Below are positions 27,939 through 38,324 of a stretch of 64,000 nt of DNA, piece after piece. Below the pieces are notes generated by a model. That model was not told where the DNA came from. It saw only the letters and a program-made list of their open reading frames with translations, and did not search any database. Position 1 is the first letter of the stretch, and every line of letters begins with the position of its first letter. The position numbers and the translations under genes were made by a program. This DNA is from Huiozyma naganishii CBS 8797. Taxonomy: Eukaryota > Ascomycota > Saccharomycetes > Saccharomycetales > Saccharomycetaceae. The stretch lies in assembly GCF_000348985.1 (NCBI RefSeq), contig NC_035922.1:695604-759603 (forward strand). The letters are read 5' to 3'.

Positions 27939-30818
27939 ATGAATCCCTTTTCGTTTGACGAGAGCTCGCTGATGGAGTTCTACGACCTCAAAACGCTGAA
28001 CCCGACTAATTCATGGACACAGGATTCAACTGCTGTATACAACCTCGAGAAATGGGCTGTTCAAACCCCGGATATGGTAAACTCCTACAATGTTTTAAAG
28101 GATTTGATGGACCAGGAACAGCAGCAACAAGGTTTAAACGGTATGTCGGAGACCGATGAAAGGGAGATCAAACGGCAGCTCGAGATAGTTGACGATCCTC
28201 TGAGACACAGCGTGAAGATCATTCAATTGATCGATACCCTGCCCCCAAGCGAGGTGACAAATGTGGCCGACTTGACGCAGTACTTAATCAACAACAAGAA
28301 TTTCAACGTGAAGAAATTCCTGGGAGATATTCACAACAAGGACTCATTTACAGAGTTGTCCCAATCACTAGACATTCTGGACCAGGACATCCAAAACCAG
28401 GCAAATGACCTGAAGCGATTGGTACAAGAAAATTTCACCAAGTACGTTAAGATAAAGAACAGATTGGACCAAATCTACAAGCAGTTTCTGGACAACGTAA
28501 ATGCAAAGGATCCAAGCCTTAATGCTGCAGATGCCTTGGATGTTGACCAACTGGGGGAAAAAGTGGACACTTCTGTGAGAGAAATTACCAGGAAACTAAA
28601 GCCGTTGATGGAGTGCCAGAGTAAATTGAACAGCTACCAATTGGCAAGACTGTTTATCGAGGAAAACAAACAGTTTTTCAATTTGCCTAGAACATTAGAG
28701 AGACATATATCCAACAACAACTATCAATCGTTTATTTCCGAGTACTTGAAGGGTAAAGAGCTTTATAAACAACTAAAAGCTGATTACATGGAATCTCCAT
28801 CGTACCCGAAGACAATTGATACGATATGGAACAAGGCTGAACAACTGACAGAGGCCTATAGAGAAAACACTTGGAGCACTTTGATCAATAATGAAAACTT
28901 GGTTGAACAGCAATCTGTCTTTTTACCGTTGATCTCTAAACTGCTTGATTTGAAGTTAACAGAAAATCCAATTATCAAATGGATAAACATCAAATTGGAG
29001 AAATTTGAAGCCGATTTGTCCACAAATTCGGAACGTCTATTAGAAAAAGTTATTGCTGCTCAGAGGAGCATCGTGAAAATCAATGAAAAAATATCCGAGG
29101 ATGATGATGAGCACATCGGCGTCAATCTTTCGTATTATACTACTATCGGTCAATTATTCAGTCCCACTTACACGAATAATGGCTCGCCAGTTGAGAGATC
29201 AGAAAATACCTCCAGCGATACGCTTCCTGAATCGACCAATGGTAATTGGAATAAGCCTGAAAAAGACCTCACCGGTGCTTCGTTGACAAGGGGACTGACA
29301 GACTCACCAAATGTCATAGAGATGTGGCTGATGATTGTAAGATATGTTCAAGAACTCAGTGTGATTTGTAATAAGTTTATCGATCTCTGGGACCACGTTG
29401 CCAATTTTTTGGACGGATCTTACCAGAACACAATTATTAATGAAAAGAAGAAGAACAATATATTGGTGGGCGACACTAATTCGATTTCAAACTTCAAGCA
29501 GTTCCTGGTTCTTGAGGATGATCAAATCAAAAAAATCAGGGACAAGGGTGAACTTTTTGTGACACTCATTTCGGGGAAACTTCTTTTGCTATTTCAATCG
29601 TCACAGGAGTCCCTTCCATTAAAACAGGCCAGCTCCACAAAGGAGGACAGATCCCCGCAGAATTACGGATTTGTCCCGCCAAACGCAAATGGGCTGAGTT
29701 GCCTGAGGTATCTACCAATGATTATTGAACCGCTCTTGAGATTTGCCACACAGTTGGCCCAACTGGGGATCAGCAAAAGATGTATTGAAACAACAAGAGA
29801 ACTTGTTGGTGTCGTGATAAACCGCAGTATCAGTGCTATTTCAGCGACTAGACAAAGAGATATCGGTAATTTCCACTTGTTAGAAGACTGGGAAGTTCAC
29901 AAACTTGTTGACGGTATCTCCAACTCGGGATCCAAACGCATCAAATATGCTGTCACTCAATTCCCTGAAATTGTGCTGACTTTCCAACAGTACAGCATAA
30001 AGACGATTCGGGATATTTTGTATGCTTGTGAAAGATTGCCAGTGATCAATGAAATTTCCGTTGTCAGCTACCCATCAAAGAAACAAATCACTCCCATCGA
30101 AATCCAACAAATTATCTCAATGGAGACTGTATTGGAAGCCATATTGAAAAATGCCGCCAAGGATAAGGACAACCCAAGGACATCCCATACATTGTTGACT
30201 TTGACCAACCTACAACATATTAGAGAGACAACATTTGTGGAAATCAGAAAGTATTTCGACGAGGCATTTGAGTGCCATCTGTCAGACAAAAAACTTGATA
30301 TAATCACGCTACTGCAAAAAATGGAGGTGTCCATTTTTGGGAACTACCTGTCCACTTTGAAAATCAACTTGAAGAACATTCTAGACGAGAAGTTTCATCA
30401 AATTGATTGGCCGAGTCATACGTCCAATTCATTTAGAATAAGTGATTACATTTTGGAATCTTTGATGTTGCTTGTGACGATCCATAGCGAGTGTTACAGG
30501 ATTGGACCACAATTGATTGAAAAAGTGTTGAGGGACGCACAAGTTTTTATTTCAAGGTTTCTCTTCGAAGCACTGAAGACGTACGTGGGGGCCATTTCCT
30601 CTGATGGGTTGTTGCAGATTACTGTTGATTTGATCTTCTTCCAGAAAATTCTTGGCTCACTGTTAGAACCAGAGACAAAGGCAACTTTGCGGGCATGCTT
30701 GCAAGACTGTTTCCAAAATAAGATAGATAAGTTAGACAAATGCATCAACGACGTGCAGCCAATCGTTGACTCTAATATCAAGAAGACGAGTATCCAATTT
30801 GCTGCTTTCCAATGTTAG
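27939..30818 (+). CDS. SEC5: Exocyst subunit Sec5
   Basis: Sec5 is one of eight exocyst subunits tethering post-Golgi vesicles at bud sites. From the ATG at 27939 it has 959 residues (S. cerevisiae 971). The N-terminal region with FDESSLMEFYDLKTLNPTNSW and the coiled coil at about 130-230 fit Sec5; the rest is an all-helical rod without catalytic motifs. A Ser/Asn-rich linker at about 405-450 lies between rod domains. An upstream in-frame TTG at 27924 is ignored. Order matches YDR166C, with TRM82 convergent 145 bases downstream. Confidence 0.94.
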   Translation: MNPFSFDESSLMEFYDLKTLNPTNSWTQDSTAVYNLEKWAVQTPDMVNSYNVLKDLMDQEQQQQGLNGMSETDEREIKRQLEIVDDPLRHSVKIIQLIDTLPPSEVTNVADLTQYLINNKNFNVKKFLGDIHNKDSFTELSQSLDILDQDIQNQANDLKRLVQENFTKYVKIKNRLDQIYKQFLDNVNAKDPSLNAADALDVDQLGEKVDTSVREITRKLKPLMECQSKLNSYQLARLFIEENKQFFNLPRTLERHISNNNYQSFISEYLKGKELYKQLKADYMESPSYPKTIDTIWNKAEQLTEAYRENTWSTLINNENLVEQQSVFLPLISKLLDLKLTENPIIKWINIKLEKFEADLSTNSERLLEKVIAAQRSIVKINEKISEDDDEHIGVNLSYYTTIGQLFSPTYTNNGSPVERSENTSSDTLPESTNGNWNKPEKDLTGASLTRGLTDSPNVIEMWLMIVRYVQELSVICNKFIDLWDHVANFLDGSYQNTIINEKKKNNILVGDTNSISNFKQFLVLEDDQIKKIRDKGELFVTLISGKLLLLFQSSQESLPLKQASSTKEDRSPQNYGFVPPNANGLSCLRYLPMIIEPLLRFATQLAQLGISKRCIETTRELVGVVINRSISAISATRQRDIGNFHLLEDWEVHKLVDGISNSGSKRIKYAVTQFPEIVLTFQQYSIKTIRDILYACERLPVINEISVVSYPSKKQITPIEIQQIISMETVLEAILKNAAKDKDNPRTSHTLLTLTNLQHIRETTFVEIRKYFDEAFECHLSDKKLDIITLLQKMEVSIFGNYLSTLKINLKNILDEKFHQIDWPSHTSNSFRISDYILESLMLLVTIHSECYRIGPQLIEKVLRDAQVFISRFLFEALKTYVGAISSDGLLQITVDLIFFQKILGSLLEPETKATLRACLQDCFQNKIDKLDKCINDVQPIVDSNIKKTSIQFAAFQC

Positions 30819-30963
30819 TAACGGAATGGTCTGAAGAGGCATATCCTATATATACGAGGTAGTTAGTAAGTAGATTTTTTAATGTACAACGGGGATCAAG
30901 AGGTTTGACTTGTATTATAGAGTTGGAGAAACGGAAAGTGGACATTATTTCTGAAATCGCTCT

Positions 30964-32241
30964 TCAAGAAAAATGTTCGCCATGTTTCTTCAGGGATATG
31001 GTATTATATAGTGGATAAATGGAATCAACCTCGGTGATTGCCACATGGTTGTCCACCAAGGAAAAAGAAATAGCACTGTTGATTGATCTTGATTCGGTGG
31101 ATTCAATAGCGAATTTTTGGGTATTTTCATCGAAGCTGATAAGTTCTACAAAGTCCCTATTATTAGAACTTCTGTTGTCCAAAGCGACAAGGAGTTTGTT
31201 TTCATCTTCACACAAGGCAATGACATTGAAAGGTAGTTCGATCGTTTGCGCCTGGGATAGTTCACCATCTTGAGACACCTTGAGGATGACTAACAGGTTA
31301 GTTGCTTCGACGAAGAATGCCAAGTATGGGATGTGTGGTAAGGCGACGATTTTCGCCACGGCGTATTCGATAGAGTCGTTGTTGGCGTTTTGGAATCTCG
31401 CCGCAGCCAAGTGCAAGTCCGATAGATATGGTGTGATTAGTTCTTTATAGTTGAATTCGCCAATTTTGACGCCCTTCATCCAGTTCCAAAGGAGGACAGA
31501 ATCATCACCACCTGCACTGGCCAACCACTTTGGTTTCCACGCTGGGATTGATACATTGCATACAAATTCCTTGTGTCCGAATAGCCATTTGGAAACAACG
31601 TAACTCTCGGGATAGTGAGATATCTTGATATGCTCATCACGGTCTGCAGTAATAAGGTACTTTTTGTCATTGGTACCCTTGACGAATTTGATATCGGTCA
31701 ACATCGATACATGTCCCAATATTGGTGACGATTCCTCGTTAATAGCGTCCGTCACCTCAGAATCAATCGACATGGAGTATACATCGCCAAACTTGTCCGC
31801 CATCAGCAGTGTTTTACCATCTTCGTCTATAGTTATAGCGTTTGGTCTCTTGGGGAAAGGTTGTCTTTTAACCAGTTTTAAACAGTTTTCCACACCGTTT
31901 AAATCAACTTCAAATATAACAACTGCCTTATCCGAATCAGTGCATGCGGCCAATTTCTTCCCACTGTCAAATACAGTCACAGCTCTAATATTCGAAGGAA
32001 TCACAGGACCGCCCTTGGCAGACGTCTTTTCTACGGCATTCCCGGCGTTGTTCTTACTCTTCTTCGCTGGCTTTTTACTGAGAGGGGAGACGGTGTCTAT
32101 GTGTTCATCCACCCACTGGCCAACCATCTGGTAATCACCGTACAACACGCGGTACATAACGATCATATTTTTCACCACCACGTAAACAATTTCCCCGCCA
32201 TTGAAACCGACAACGGACTGAACCGGGTGTATCAAAGCCAT
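30964..32241 (-). CDS. TRM82: tRNA (guanine-N7) methyltransferase non-catalytic subunit Trm82
   Basis: Trm82 is the WD-repeat partner that stabilises Trm8 for m7G46 formation in tRNA. From the ATG at 32241 (MALIHPVQS) it has 425 residues (S. cerevisiae 444). A seven-bladed propeller is suggested by degenerate WD units, such as ITADRDEHIKISHYP and LASAGGDDSVLLWNW at about 210-275. A Lys-rich loop with NNAGNA lies at about 55-75. The promoter, shared with SEC1, has an RRPE-like GAAAATTTTT (- strand, 32367-32376) and a PAC-like GCGATGCT nearby, consistent with co-regulation with ribosome-biogenesis genes. Confidence 0.94.
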   Translation of the reverse strand: MALIHPVQSVVGFNGGEIVYVVVKNMIVMYRVLYGDYQMVGQWVDEHIDTVSPLSKKPAKKSKNNAGNAVEKTSAKGGPVIPSNIRAVTVFDSGKKLAACTDSDKAVVIFEVDLNGVENCLKLVKRQPFPKRPNAITIDEDGKTLLMADKFGDVYSMSIDSEVTDAINEESSPILGHVSMLTDIKFVKGTNDKKYLITADRDEHIKISHYPESYVVSKWLFGHKEFVCNVSIPAWKPKWLASAGGDDSVLLWNWMKGVKIGEFNYKELITPYLSDLHLAAARFQNANNDSIEYAVAKIVALPHIPYLAFFVEATNLLVILKVSQDGELSQAQTIELPFNVIALCEDENKLLVALDNRSSNNRDFVELISFDENTQKFAIESTESRSINSAISFSLVDNHVAITEVDSIYPLYNTISLKKHGEHFS

Positions 32242-32745
32242 TTTTGAAAAGATGCAGAATTGCAGCACTACTCACCAACGAAAGAAAAATCTTGGGCCGT
32301 TGAAGCACTCTCCAGAGATCAAGAACCACCGCAATGATCAAAGCATCGCTGTTTCTACCACTGAACAAAAATTTTCTTAATGTACTGCGGGAAATTCTCA
32401 AAGCCCTAATTTAAAGAAAACTAGGGTTTGAAACTGCCGTTTTTGGTGAAGTTTCCGTCTCGTTTAAAGAGGCGCCTATGAAAGTTGGACTGTGCAGAAC
32501 ACTAGACCTTCCGCATCCATTCTCACTACCTAATAATTACTGGGGCAGGTTTAACTGAGTTTTTCGTGCACTGCCCTTCAAGACCGGAGACCGTAACGAT
32601 TTATTTGTGAGGAGCGGTTTTACCAACTGTTTTGAATCCTTTTTATTTATTTATTTCTTTATTAACGAAAGGATATTGATAAATTTGCAGTTTGCCCTAT
32701 TATTGGTAGAAGTGGTTTTTGAAGTACGTTGTAGCGGGAGATACC
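32242..32745. other. Divergent TRM82/SEC1 promoter
   Basis: Contains an RRPE-like element at 32367-32376, a Tbf1-type AGCCCTAA at 32402-32409 with an inverted TAGGGTTT at 32422-32429, and T-rich DNA at 32640-32665. No gene seen. Confidence 0.6.
32402..32429. promoter_or_regulatory. Inverted pair of Tbf1-type sites between TRM82 and SEC1
   Basis: AGCCCTAA at 32402-32409 and TAGGGTTT (reverse AAACCCTA) at 32422-32429; same inverted arrangement as upstream of ACS2. Confidence 0.45.
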
Positions 32746-34881
32746 ATGCCAAACTTGATTGAATTGCAGAGGGACCATGTCGTTAGCATTTTGAATGCGG
32801 TGGTGGCGTCAAACTCCATTAAGTTTCTCGTTGTGGATGAGTTTGTGGAGAAGCTTTTGGAGTACATATTTGAATCTCCCAATGAGTTGCTCAAGTATGT
32901 GACGTCTGTGGACCGGATAGACTCCCCAAAGAGACAGGGACAACAGTCCGTAGATGTCATCTACCTGCTGCAGCCGACTAAGTTCAATATGAAGTGTATG
33001 GACGCCGATTTCCAGAGTATCCCGCCCAAGTATAAAACCCCGCACATCAGATTCTTGGCACCGTCTGAGAAACACGTTGTGACATATTTCAGCTCGTTGA
33101 AATACATTACAAGGTACATGCAGAATGTGTCAGAGGTGAATTTGTCGTTTATTCCTAAGGAGGCTCAGTACTTCCAAACGATAGGGACAGACAAGCCGCT
33201 GCAGATCTTCTTTAACCCAAACTGTTTAGACCTGATAGAGAAACACGTCTCGAAGGCAATGTCCTCACTTTTGAACCTGTGTATAATCACGGGTGAATAC
33301 CCCATAATCAGATACTCCAAAGCGACGGAGAGTCAGTTGGAATTGTCGCAGGCGTCCAGACTGGCGGAAAAGCTGGCAAAGAATTTCCAATACAAACTGG
33401 ACGAGTACGCCAGGAGCCACGAGGATTTTCCACCGCCTTCTACCAGACCAAGGGCCATTCTAGTGGTCACCGATCGTACGTTGGATCAGTTCAGCCCAAT
33501 CCTACACGATTTTTCTTACCAGGCAATGGCCTACGACGTTGTTCCAGATATCGACGTAAGGACGGATATATACCATTACACGGCTGAAAACGAGAAAGGT
33601 GATCAAGAAGCGAAGGAATCTGAACTGACAGATCTGAAGGATCCGGATTGGGTTGAGTTGAGACACCAGCACATCATTTCCGCCAACGAATACCTAGCTG
33701 GTAAGATCAAAGAAATGATCGCCAAAAACCCACTTCTCGTCGATAGATCCAAAGTGAAAAACACTACCGATCTGTTGAGTGTCGTCGCACACTTGAAGGA
33801 CTTCGATGAGGAAAGAAGAAGAATGGTTTTACACAAGATTCTAATTGAGGAGTGTTTGTCCATTAACCAGAAGAGGAAATTAGCGGAATTGGCTGAAGTG
33901 GAGCAGAACTTGGCAGGATTTGGTTTCGACATCAATGGTGAGAAATCGAGACATATTACTGACTCGCTACTGAGAGCTCTATTGTCCCGCGATACTGACA
34001 TCACAGACAGGGTCAGGTATATCATCATCTACGCTCTTTATAGAGGCGGGCTGATTGAGGATGATTTCAAGAAACTGCTGTCCTTTGCCGCCATAACAGA
34101 GGAGCACGACTACTTTGATCGATTCTTAACTCTGTTCAAAAATTTCAACTTTATAGGATTCCGTCTTATCAAGGAGCAGCCAAAGGACAAGCCCTTCCAA
34201 AAGGAATGGTTCCACGATTCGATCACCAAGGATCCCAGCGTTTACACGACCTCCAGGTTTGTACCAGCCGCCAGCAATATCATTTCCAAACTTATCGCCA
34301 ACCCGCTGCTGTTAAGTGAGGAGGCATTCCCATTTGTGAAGGATAAACCCATCGAAATCTTAGATGAGGAGGCCAAAGAGATTGCAGACGCTTCTGCGGG
34401 CCCCCAAACCTCGGCATCTTTGCGTAACCCTCGTCACAGAGCTGCATGGACGAAGACGAACAACGTTTTGCAATCGAACCAACCGAGACAAAGATTTTTC
34501 TTCTATACCATCGGTGGGATTACATACCCTGAGATCAAAGCCGCGTACGACCAAGCAAACCTCAAAAACAGGGATGTGTTCATTGGCAGTGACGGTATAC
34601 TAACACCGAGTTCGTTCATGAAGAGTATCGAGTTTGTGACGAAGCCAAGAGACTTTCTTGGACTCAAAGACGATGCCAAAGAAGAGGAGGATATCCCCAG
34701 TTTTCTGTTGAGTAGTCTAAGGCCAGTTTCGGCACCAGTATCACATATTCATAAAAGAAGCGAAATGCCACAATCGTCCAGACCTGTTATTAAATCGGCA
34801 CCTGTTGAGCCGGCATCGCCCAAGAAGGAGGAGAAAAAACGTAGCAAGTTTTCTAGATTCTTGAGAAAGGATAAGAAGTAA
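32746..34881 (+). CDS. SEC1: Sec1/Munc18 SNARE regulator Sec1
   Basis: Sec1 binds assembled Sso-Sec9-Snc SNARE complexes and promotes exocytic fusion at the plasma membrane. From the ATG at 32746 (MPNLIELQRDHV) it has 711 residues, near the 724 of S. cerevisiae. SM-family blocks include TSVDRIDSPKRQGQ, KYKTPHIRFL, LVVTDRTLDQFSPILHDFSYQAMAYD (about 245-270), NTTDLLSVVAHLKDFDEERRRM and RQRFFFYTIGGITYPEIK (about 580-605). A Lys/Arg-rich tail ends KKRSKFSRFLRK, like S. cerevisiae Sec1. A TTG nine codons upstream is ignored. Sec5 and Sec1, two exocytic factors, sit two genes apart as in S. cerevisiae. Confidence 0.96.
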   Translation: MPNLIELQRDHVVSILNAVVASNSIKFLVVDEFVEKLLEYIFESPNELLKYVTSVDRIDSPKRQGQQSVDVIYLLQPTKFNMKCMDADFQSIPPKYKTPHIRFLAPSEKHVVTYFSSLKYITRYMQNVSEVNLSFIPKEAQYFQTIGTDKPLQIFFNPNCLDLIEKHVSKAMSSLLNLCIITGEYPIIRYSKATESQLELSQASRLAEKLAKNFQYKLDEYARSHEDFPPPSTRPRAILVVTDRTLDQFSPILHDFSYQAMAYDVVPDIDVRTDIYHYTAENEKGDQEAKESELTDLKDPDWVELRHQHIISANEYLAGKIKEMIAKNPLLVDRSKVKNTTDLLSVVAHLKDFDEERRRMVLHKILIEECLSINQKRKLAELAEVEQNLAGFGFDINGEKSRHITDSLLRALLSRDTDITDRVRYIIIYALYRGGLIEDDFKKLLSFAAITEEHDYFDRFLTLFKNFNFIGFRLIKEQPKDKPFQKEWFHDSITKDPSVYTTSRFVPAASNIISKLIANPLLLSEEAFPFVKDKPIEILDEEAKEIADASAGPQTSASLRNPRHRAAWTKTNNVLQSNQPRQRFFFYTIGGITYPEIKAAYDQANLKNRDVFIGSDGILTPSSFMKSIEFVTKPRDFLGLKDDAKEEEDIPSFLLSSLRPVSAPVSHIHKRSEMPQSSRPVIKSAPVEPASPKKEEKKRSKFSRFLRKDKK

Positions 34882-35009
34882 AACAACGGTTGGCCAAGCT
34901 AGCCAAAAGTCAATGATATCTGTCAATCACCATTATTTACCTAACAAGAATGAAAGGGGGAGATGGCGATTTTTGGAAATCAATGTAATGTATGTTAACG
35001 ATGTGAATA

Positions 35010-35579
35010 TTATTTAACGTATTTATCAAGAAAGTTCTGATGATAGTTTGATTTCGTCATGTTGTTGACGTATCCCGCGTTCTCCGTTTTGGTCACTTTC
35101 TTATTGCTGCTATTCGATTTCTTTCTTCCAAAGACGGTTTTACTCCGCCACCCAGCTTTCTTAGTATCACTTTCGCCTTCTGCGTCTGTATTTATCCGTG
35201 TAGACGTTCGTTGCTTATTATCCGTGATGTTTGCCTGTCGTTGTCTCAGACGTATCAGTTCCTGACGGAATTGTTCTTTTTCGTCCTCAGAATCTTCATC
35301 TTCTGAATCCTCCTCTTCTTCATCAAGTAACCCATCAGCCTCAGCCTCTGGATCACCGGATTCTTCATCTGAATCCACCGAATTACTAACAGAGTGGGTC
35401 TCTTTGGGAGACCGTGGATCGTTTTTACTCTTACTTTCAAGTTTCGCACGGTTTGATGACCTGTACTTGACGGTTTTGTGGCCGGGCAAAAGCCTGGCAT
35501 GTTCCGTACTGGTAGGCACGTAGTTGGCAGCCTTTGCACCACTTCGGGCCTCAAGTTGCGGTCTGTGAGAGGTTGTCAT
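35010..35579 (-). CDS. CWC15: Spliceosome-associated Cwc15
   Basis: Cwc15 is a component of the Prp19-associated (NTC) part of the spliceosome. The ATG at 35579 gives 189 residues beginning MTTSHRPQLEARSGAKA, the conserved Cwc15 N-terminus. A His/Arg-rich segment, a highly acidic middle (about 75-110, DEESGDPEAEADGLLDEEEEDSED) and a C-terminal GYVNNMTKSNYHQNFLDKYVK-like ending follow; both ends are the most conserved parts of the family. The frame continues upstream to 35801 but that part overlaps the NBP2 promoter and is not conserved. Confidence 0.93.
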   Translation of the reverse strand: MTTSHRPQLEARSGAKAANYVPTSTEHARLLPGHKTVKYRSSNRAKLESKSKNDPRSPKETHSVSNSVDSDEESGDPEAEADGLLDEEEEDSEDEDSEDEKEQFRQELIRLRQRQANITDNKQRTSTRINTDAEGESDTKKAGWRSKTVFGRKKSNSSNKKVTKTENAGYVNNMTKSNYHQNFLDKYVK

Positions 35580-35809
35580 TGTCGCTATGCGTACAGTATT
35601 TTGCCTTGTCGATGTTGCTTCAACGATGAGAAGAGCAGAGGGAAAGAAAAAATATATGTGTGTATATAATTTTACATTTGCATACATATAGGATCGTTTG
35701 TATGTATCAGTACGTTGCAAAGCGACTCGGATCATAAAGAGGTGGTTAGGAAGTACCTTGTTGGTTAGGTTCCTTTGGAGAGGGTCGTGCGGGACATCCA
35801 TTGTTTGAT

Positions 35810-36622
35810 ATGTCTGAGTTGGAAACTATAACGAAGAGAACTGTTCCTGGTGGGGACGTTGCTAAGAATAGCGATGGTGATCTGCCAGTGGCGGAGAACG
35901 ACAAGGTGCAGCTTTCCCAAGAGAAAAGCAGTATAAGAGTGAATTTGAAATCAGGTAAGGAAGACCATAATAACAGTAACGTGCAGCCGGGGGACAAGTC
36001 GGACGATGAGACGTCTACGGTTGGGTATATATCAATAAAGGACTTCGCCTACAGTGAGGCTGACCCTTTACACTACGGTTATTTCGATGAGGAGGATAAT
36101 GAAAGCGGGATGATTAACAGTGACGGGGTATCAACAGGTGCCAATAACGATGGAGAACTAGAAGATGCGGAAACAAAAAGGCAAAGTGTAATCTTACCGC
36201 GTGATTACATTGTCAATCACAGGGCCATTGCGTTGTACGATTTCGAGCCTGAAAATGACAACGAACTAGAATTGAAGGAAGAGGATGTCGTATATATAAG
36301 TTACAAGCACGGACAGGGATGGCTTGTTGCTGAAAATGAACAGCGAACGAAGACTGGACTTGTACCGGAGGAATTTGTCTCCTACATCGAATCCGATGAA
36401 GCAGAAAGGACTCAAGACGAGGACGTCGTGCGACCTTTTTATCTAACACAGCTAATATCCCAAAGTTTAACCCCCGGACAAGGAACTAATAATACCAAAC
36501 AGTCCAACGGAAAACACGGCAGCGGAAGAGAGACCAAAACCAAGAAAGGAGACGAAGATGACGGAGAATGGGAGGATGTTGACGAGTTGGAGACCGACTT
36601 GCATAATAAATTAAATTTGTGA
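35810..36622 (+). CDS. NBP2: SH3-domain adaptor Nbp2
   Basis: Nbp2 recruits the phosphatase Ptc1 to Pbs2 and Bck1, dampening HOG and cell-wall signalling. The 270-residue protein has a hydrophilic N-terminus, then IKDFAYSEADPLHYGYF (about 70-85) just before the SH3 domain at about 136-193 (ALYDFEPENDNELELKEEDVV ... GLVPEEFVSYIE). A charged tail ends in EWEDVDELETD. The ATG at 35810 follows an in-frame TTG at 35801. It shares a 230-base divergent promoter with CWC15, as YDR162C/YDR163W. Confidence 0.93.
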   Translation: MSELETITKRTVPGGDVAKNSDGDLPVAENDKVQLSQEKSSIRVNLKSGKEDHNNSNVQPGDKSDDETSTVGYISIKDFAYSEADPLHYGYFDEEDNESGMINSDGVSTGANNDGELEDAETKRQSVILPRDYIVNHRAIALYDFEPENDNELELKEEDVVYISYKHGQGWLVAENEQRTKTGLVPEEFVSYIESDEAERTQDEDVVRPFYLTQLISQSLTPGQGTNNTKQSNGKHGSGRETKTKKGDEDDGEWEDVDELETDLHNKLNL

Positions 36623-36905
36623 CAGGGAAACAAAAAAGTTTTTGAAGACTATTGAATATGTGTATCAGCGTATTGGATTAAGGTGGAAAACCTTTGGACA
36701 GTAGTGAAAGAGACTTGATAAATATTAGTTTTATGCATGGTTTAGGTAACTTTAACAGTAATGACAAAAGATTTTTATAAGTCTACTCCTATATATCTCC
36801 AATGGGGCATTGACAACACGCAGAAGTTCAGTGGGTTACGTATTCGAGCTAGAATCATGCCACATAATAATCACAGCTATATGGCCGACCCCTTAAACCA
36901 CATAA

Positions 36906-38054
36906 CTAGTTTTCTTCGCTGAATTCCTCAACATCGATTTCATCACCGAGGTCATCATTGGGGTCGCCTTTCCTCAGTTTCTGCAACTCTTCATCACTCA
37001 ATGAACCACCCAATTCTTCTAGCAGCGCACGGGCACCTGATACCAACTCTTGTGCAAGTTCATCACCATCGTCCACGTTTTCGCCAAGTTTGGAGGCAAA
37101 ACTTAGGGCAACTTTGGCATCTTGCAATTGTTCTGCTATATTTGGGTTGTTGAAGTCTAGGGGAACATCTTGTATGTGTTGATTAAATTCATAGAATGCT
37201 TCTGGAGTCAATTCTGCTTCTGGATTGTCGGTCTTGAAGATTTCCGATTTGGCAATTAGATAATTCGTAAAACCTTCCAAATAGTAACTTTCAAGGTTGT
37301 CTTCGTCAATTTCTTTGACAGCATTCTCGACGTGCAATGCTATTTCATATAGGCCAACCTCGATACACATCTTGGCCAACGCGAGTAAAGGTTGTAACAT
37401 ATCGACATAATCCAAGTGAGATGTTTTGGTAGTATTATTAGCGGTATCTTGACCAATTTTATCCTTTCTCAGTTTGAAGTAGTTCCACGATTGGGTAAAC
37501 GCTTCACATGCCTCAGCAAATCTTTGTTGTGATATTCTGATGGAGCCTAGAACAGACCAAGTCTCGGCAGATGAATTCTCAGAAATTTCCATGGCTTTTT
37601 TAATCAAGTCTTCGCATTGAGACTCTGCGCTTGGTTCCATACACAGATCAGTCATCCAAATTTCAATCATAGACAGTAACCCACTCACAATTTTTTCCGT
37701 TTGCTCTTGTGATATACTTTCTCCAGCTATACCAAATACGTTCTCGATACCTTGCGACAAAACAGCAAGGCCATCCTGCCCTCCGATAATTTGGCCCAGA
37801 GTGAAAAATTTATCACATCCACCTTTCGTACCTTTGTCATCAAGCTCACAAGAGCGATACAACAAAGGATATGCCTTCTCCAAATCACCATTCTCTAAGT
37901 ATACTTCGCTAAATATTTGTAGTAGCGGTAGGTTGGAAGACTCGTGATTCTTCAGAGACTTCCTATATGGCTTTAAAATGGTTAGTGCCTTTTTGGCATT
38001 GTTTTCGGCCAGCGCCTCACGAGCTTGGGTTATATGACGTTCAAGGTCAGACAT
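36906..38054 (-). CDS. ACL4: Rpl4 assembly chaperone Acl4 (YDR161W)
   Basis: Acl4 is a TPR chaperone that captures nascent Rpl4 (uL4) and escorts it to pre-60S particles. From the ATG at 38054 (MSDLERHITQAREALAENNAKKAL) it has 382 residues, near the S. cerevisiae length. TPR-like helical pairs run from residue 1 to about 260 (for example ALTILKPYRKSLKNHES and FSEVYLENGDLEKAYPLLY). A very acidic C-terminal tail (GDPNDDLGDEIDVEEFSEEN) is typical of ribosomal-protein chaperones. The frame extends upstream without an ATG. SSY1 lies 270 bases upstream on the same strand. Confidence 0.92.
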   Translation of the reverse strand: MSDLERHITQAREALAENNAKKALTILKPYRKSLKNHESSNLPLLQIFSEVYLENGDLEKAYPLLYRSCELDDKGTKGGCDKFFTLGQIIGGQDGLAVLSQGIENVFGIAGESISQEQTEKIVSGLLSMIEIWMTDLCMEPSAESQCEDLIKKAMEISENSSAETWSVLGSIRISQQRFAEACEAFTQSWNYFKLRKDKIGQDTANNTTKTSHLDYVDMLQPLLALAKMCIEVGLYEIALHVENAVKEIDEDNLESYYLEGFTNYLIAKSEIFKTDNPEAELTPEAFYEFNQHIQDVPLDFNNPNIAEQLQDAKVALSFASKLGENVDDGDELAQELVSGARALLEELGGSLSDEELQKLRKGDPNDDLGDEIDVEEFSEEN

Positions 38055-38324
38055 ACTGCAACAACGTTGGACTGTGTCAAGGGCAAACAAATACCGATAC
38101 AATGTTTTCTTTTGGTGCTAAGGATCAAAGCAGCCCCGAAGGTCATCTCATCGTATCTCATCTCAAAATTTTTTATTTCGTAAACTGTGATTTTCATAAG
38201 GGCCTGACGGTCTGTACAGCTGTATATATTACTCTATGTTCCTGCCATAGAACAATTTACGTCCTTTACGGTTCCCTGAATTCGACAATTCATGATCCCG
38301 TGCTTATACCCGGTTTCAGTAGTA

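Noticed and set aside
35580..35801. Upstream extension of the CWC15 frame
   Set aside because: Begins without an ATG that fits the family, and the conserved protein starts MTTSHRPQ at 35579.
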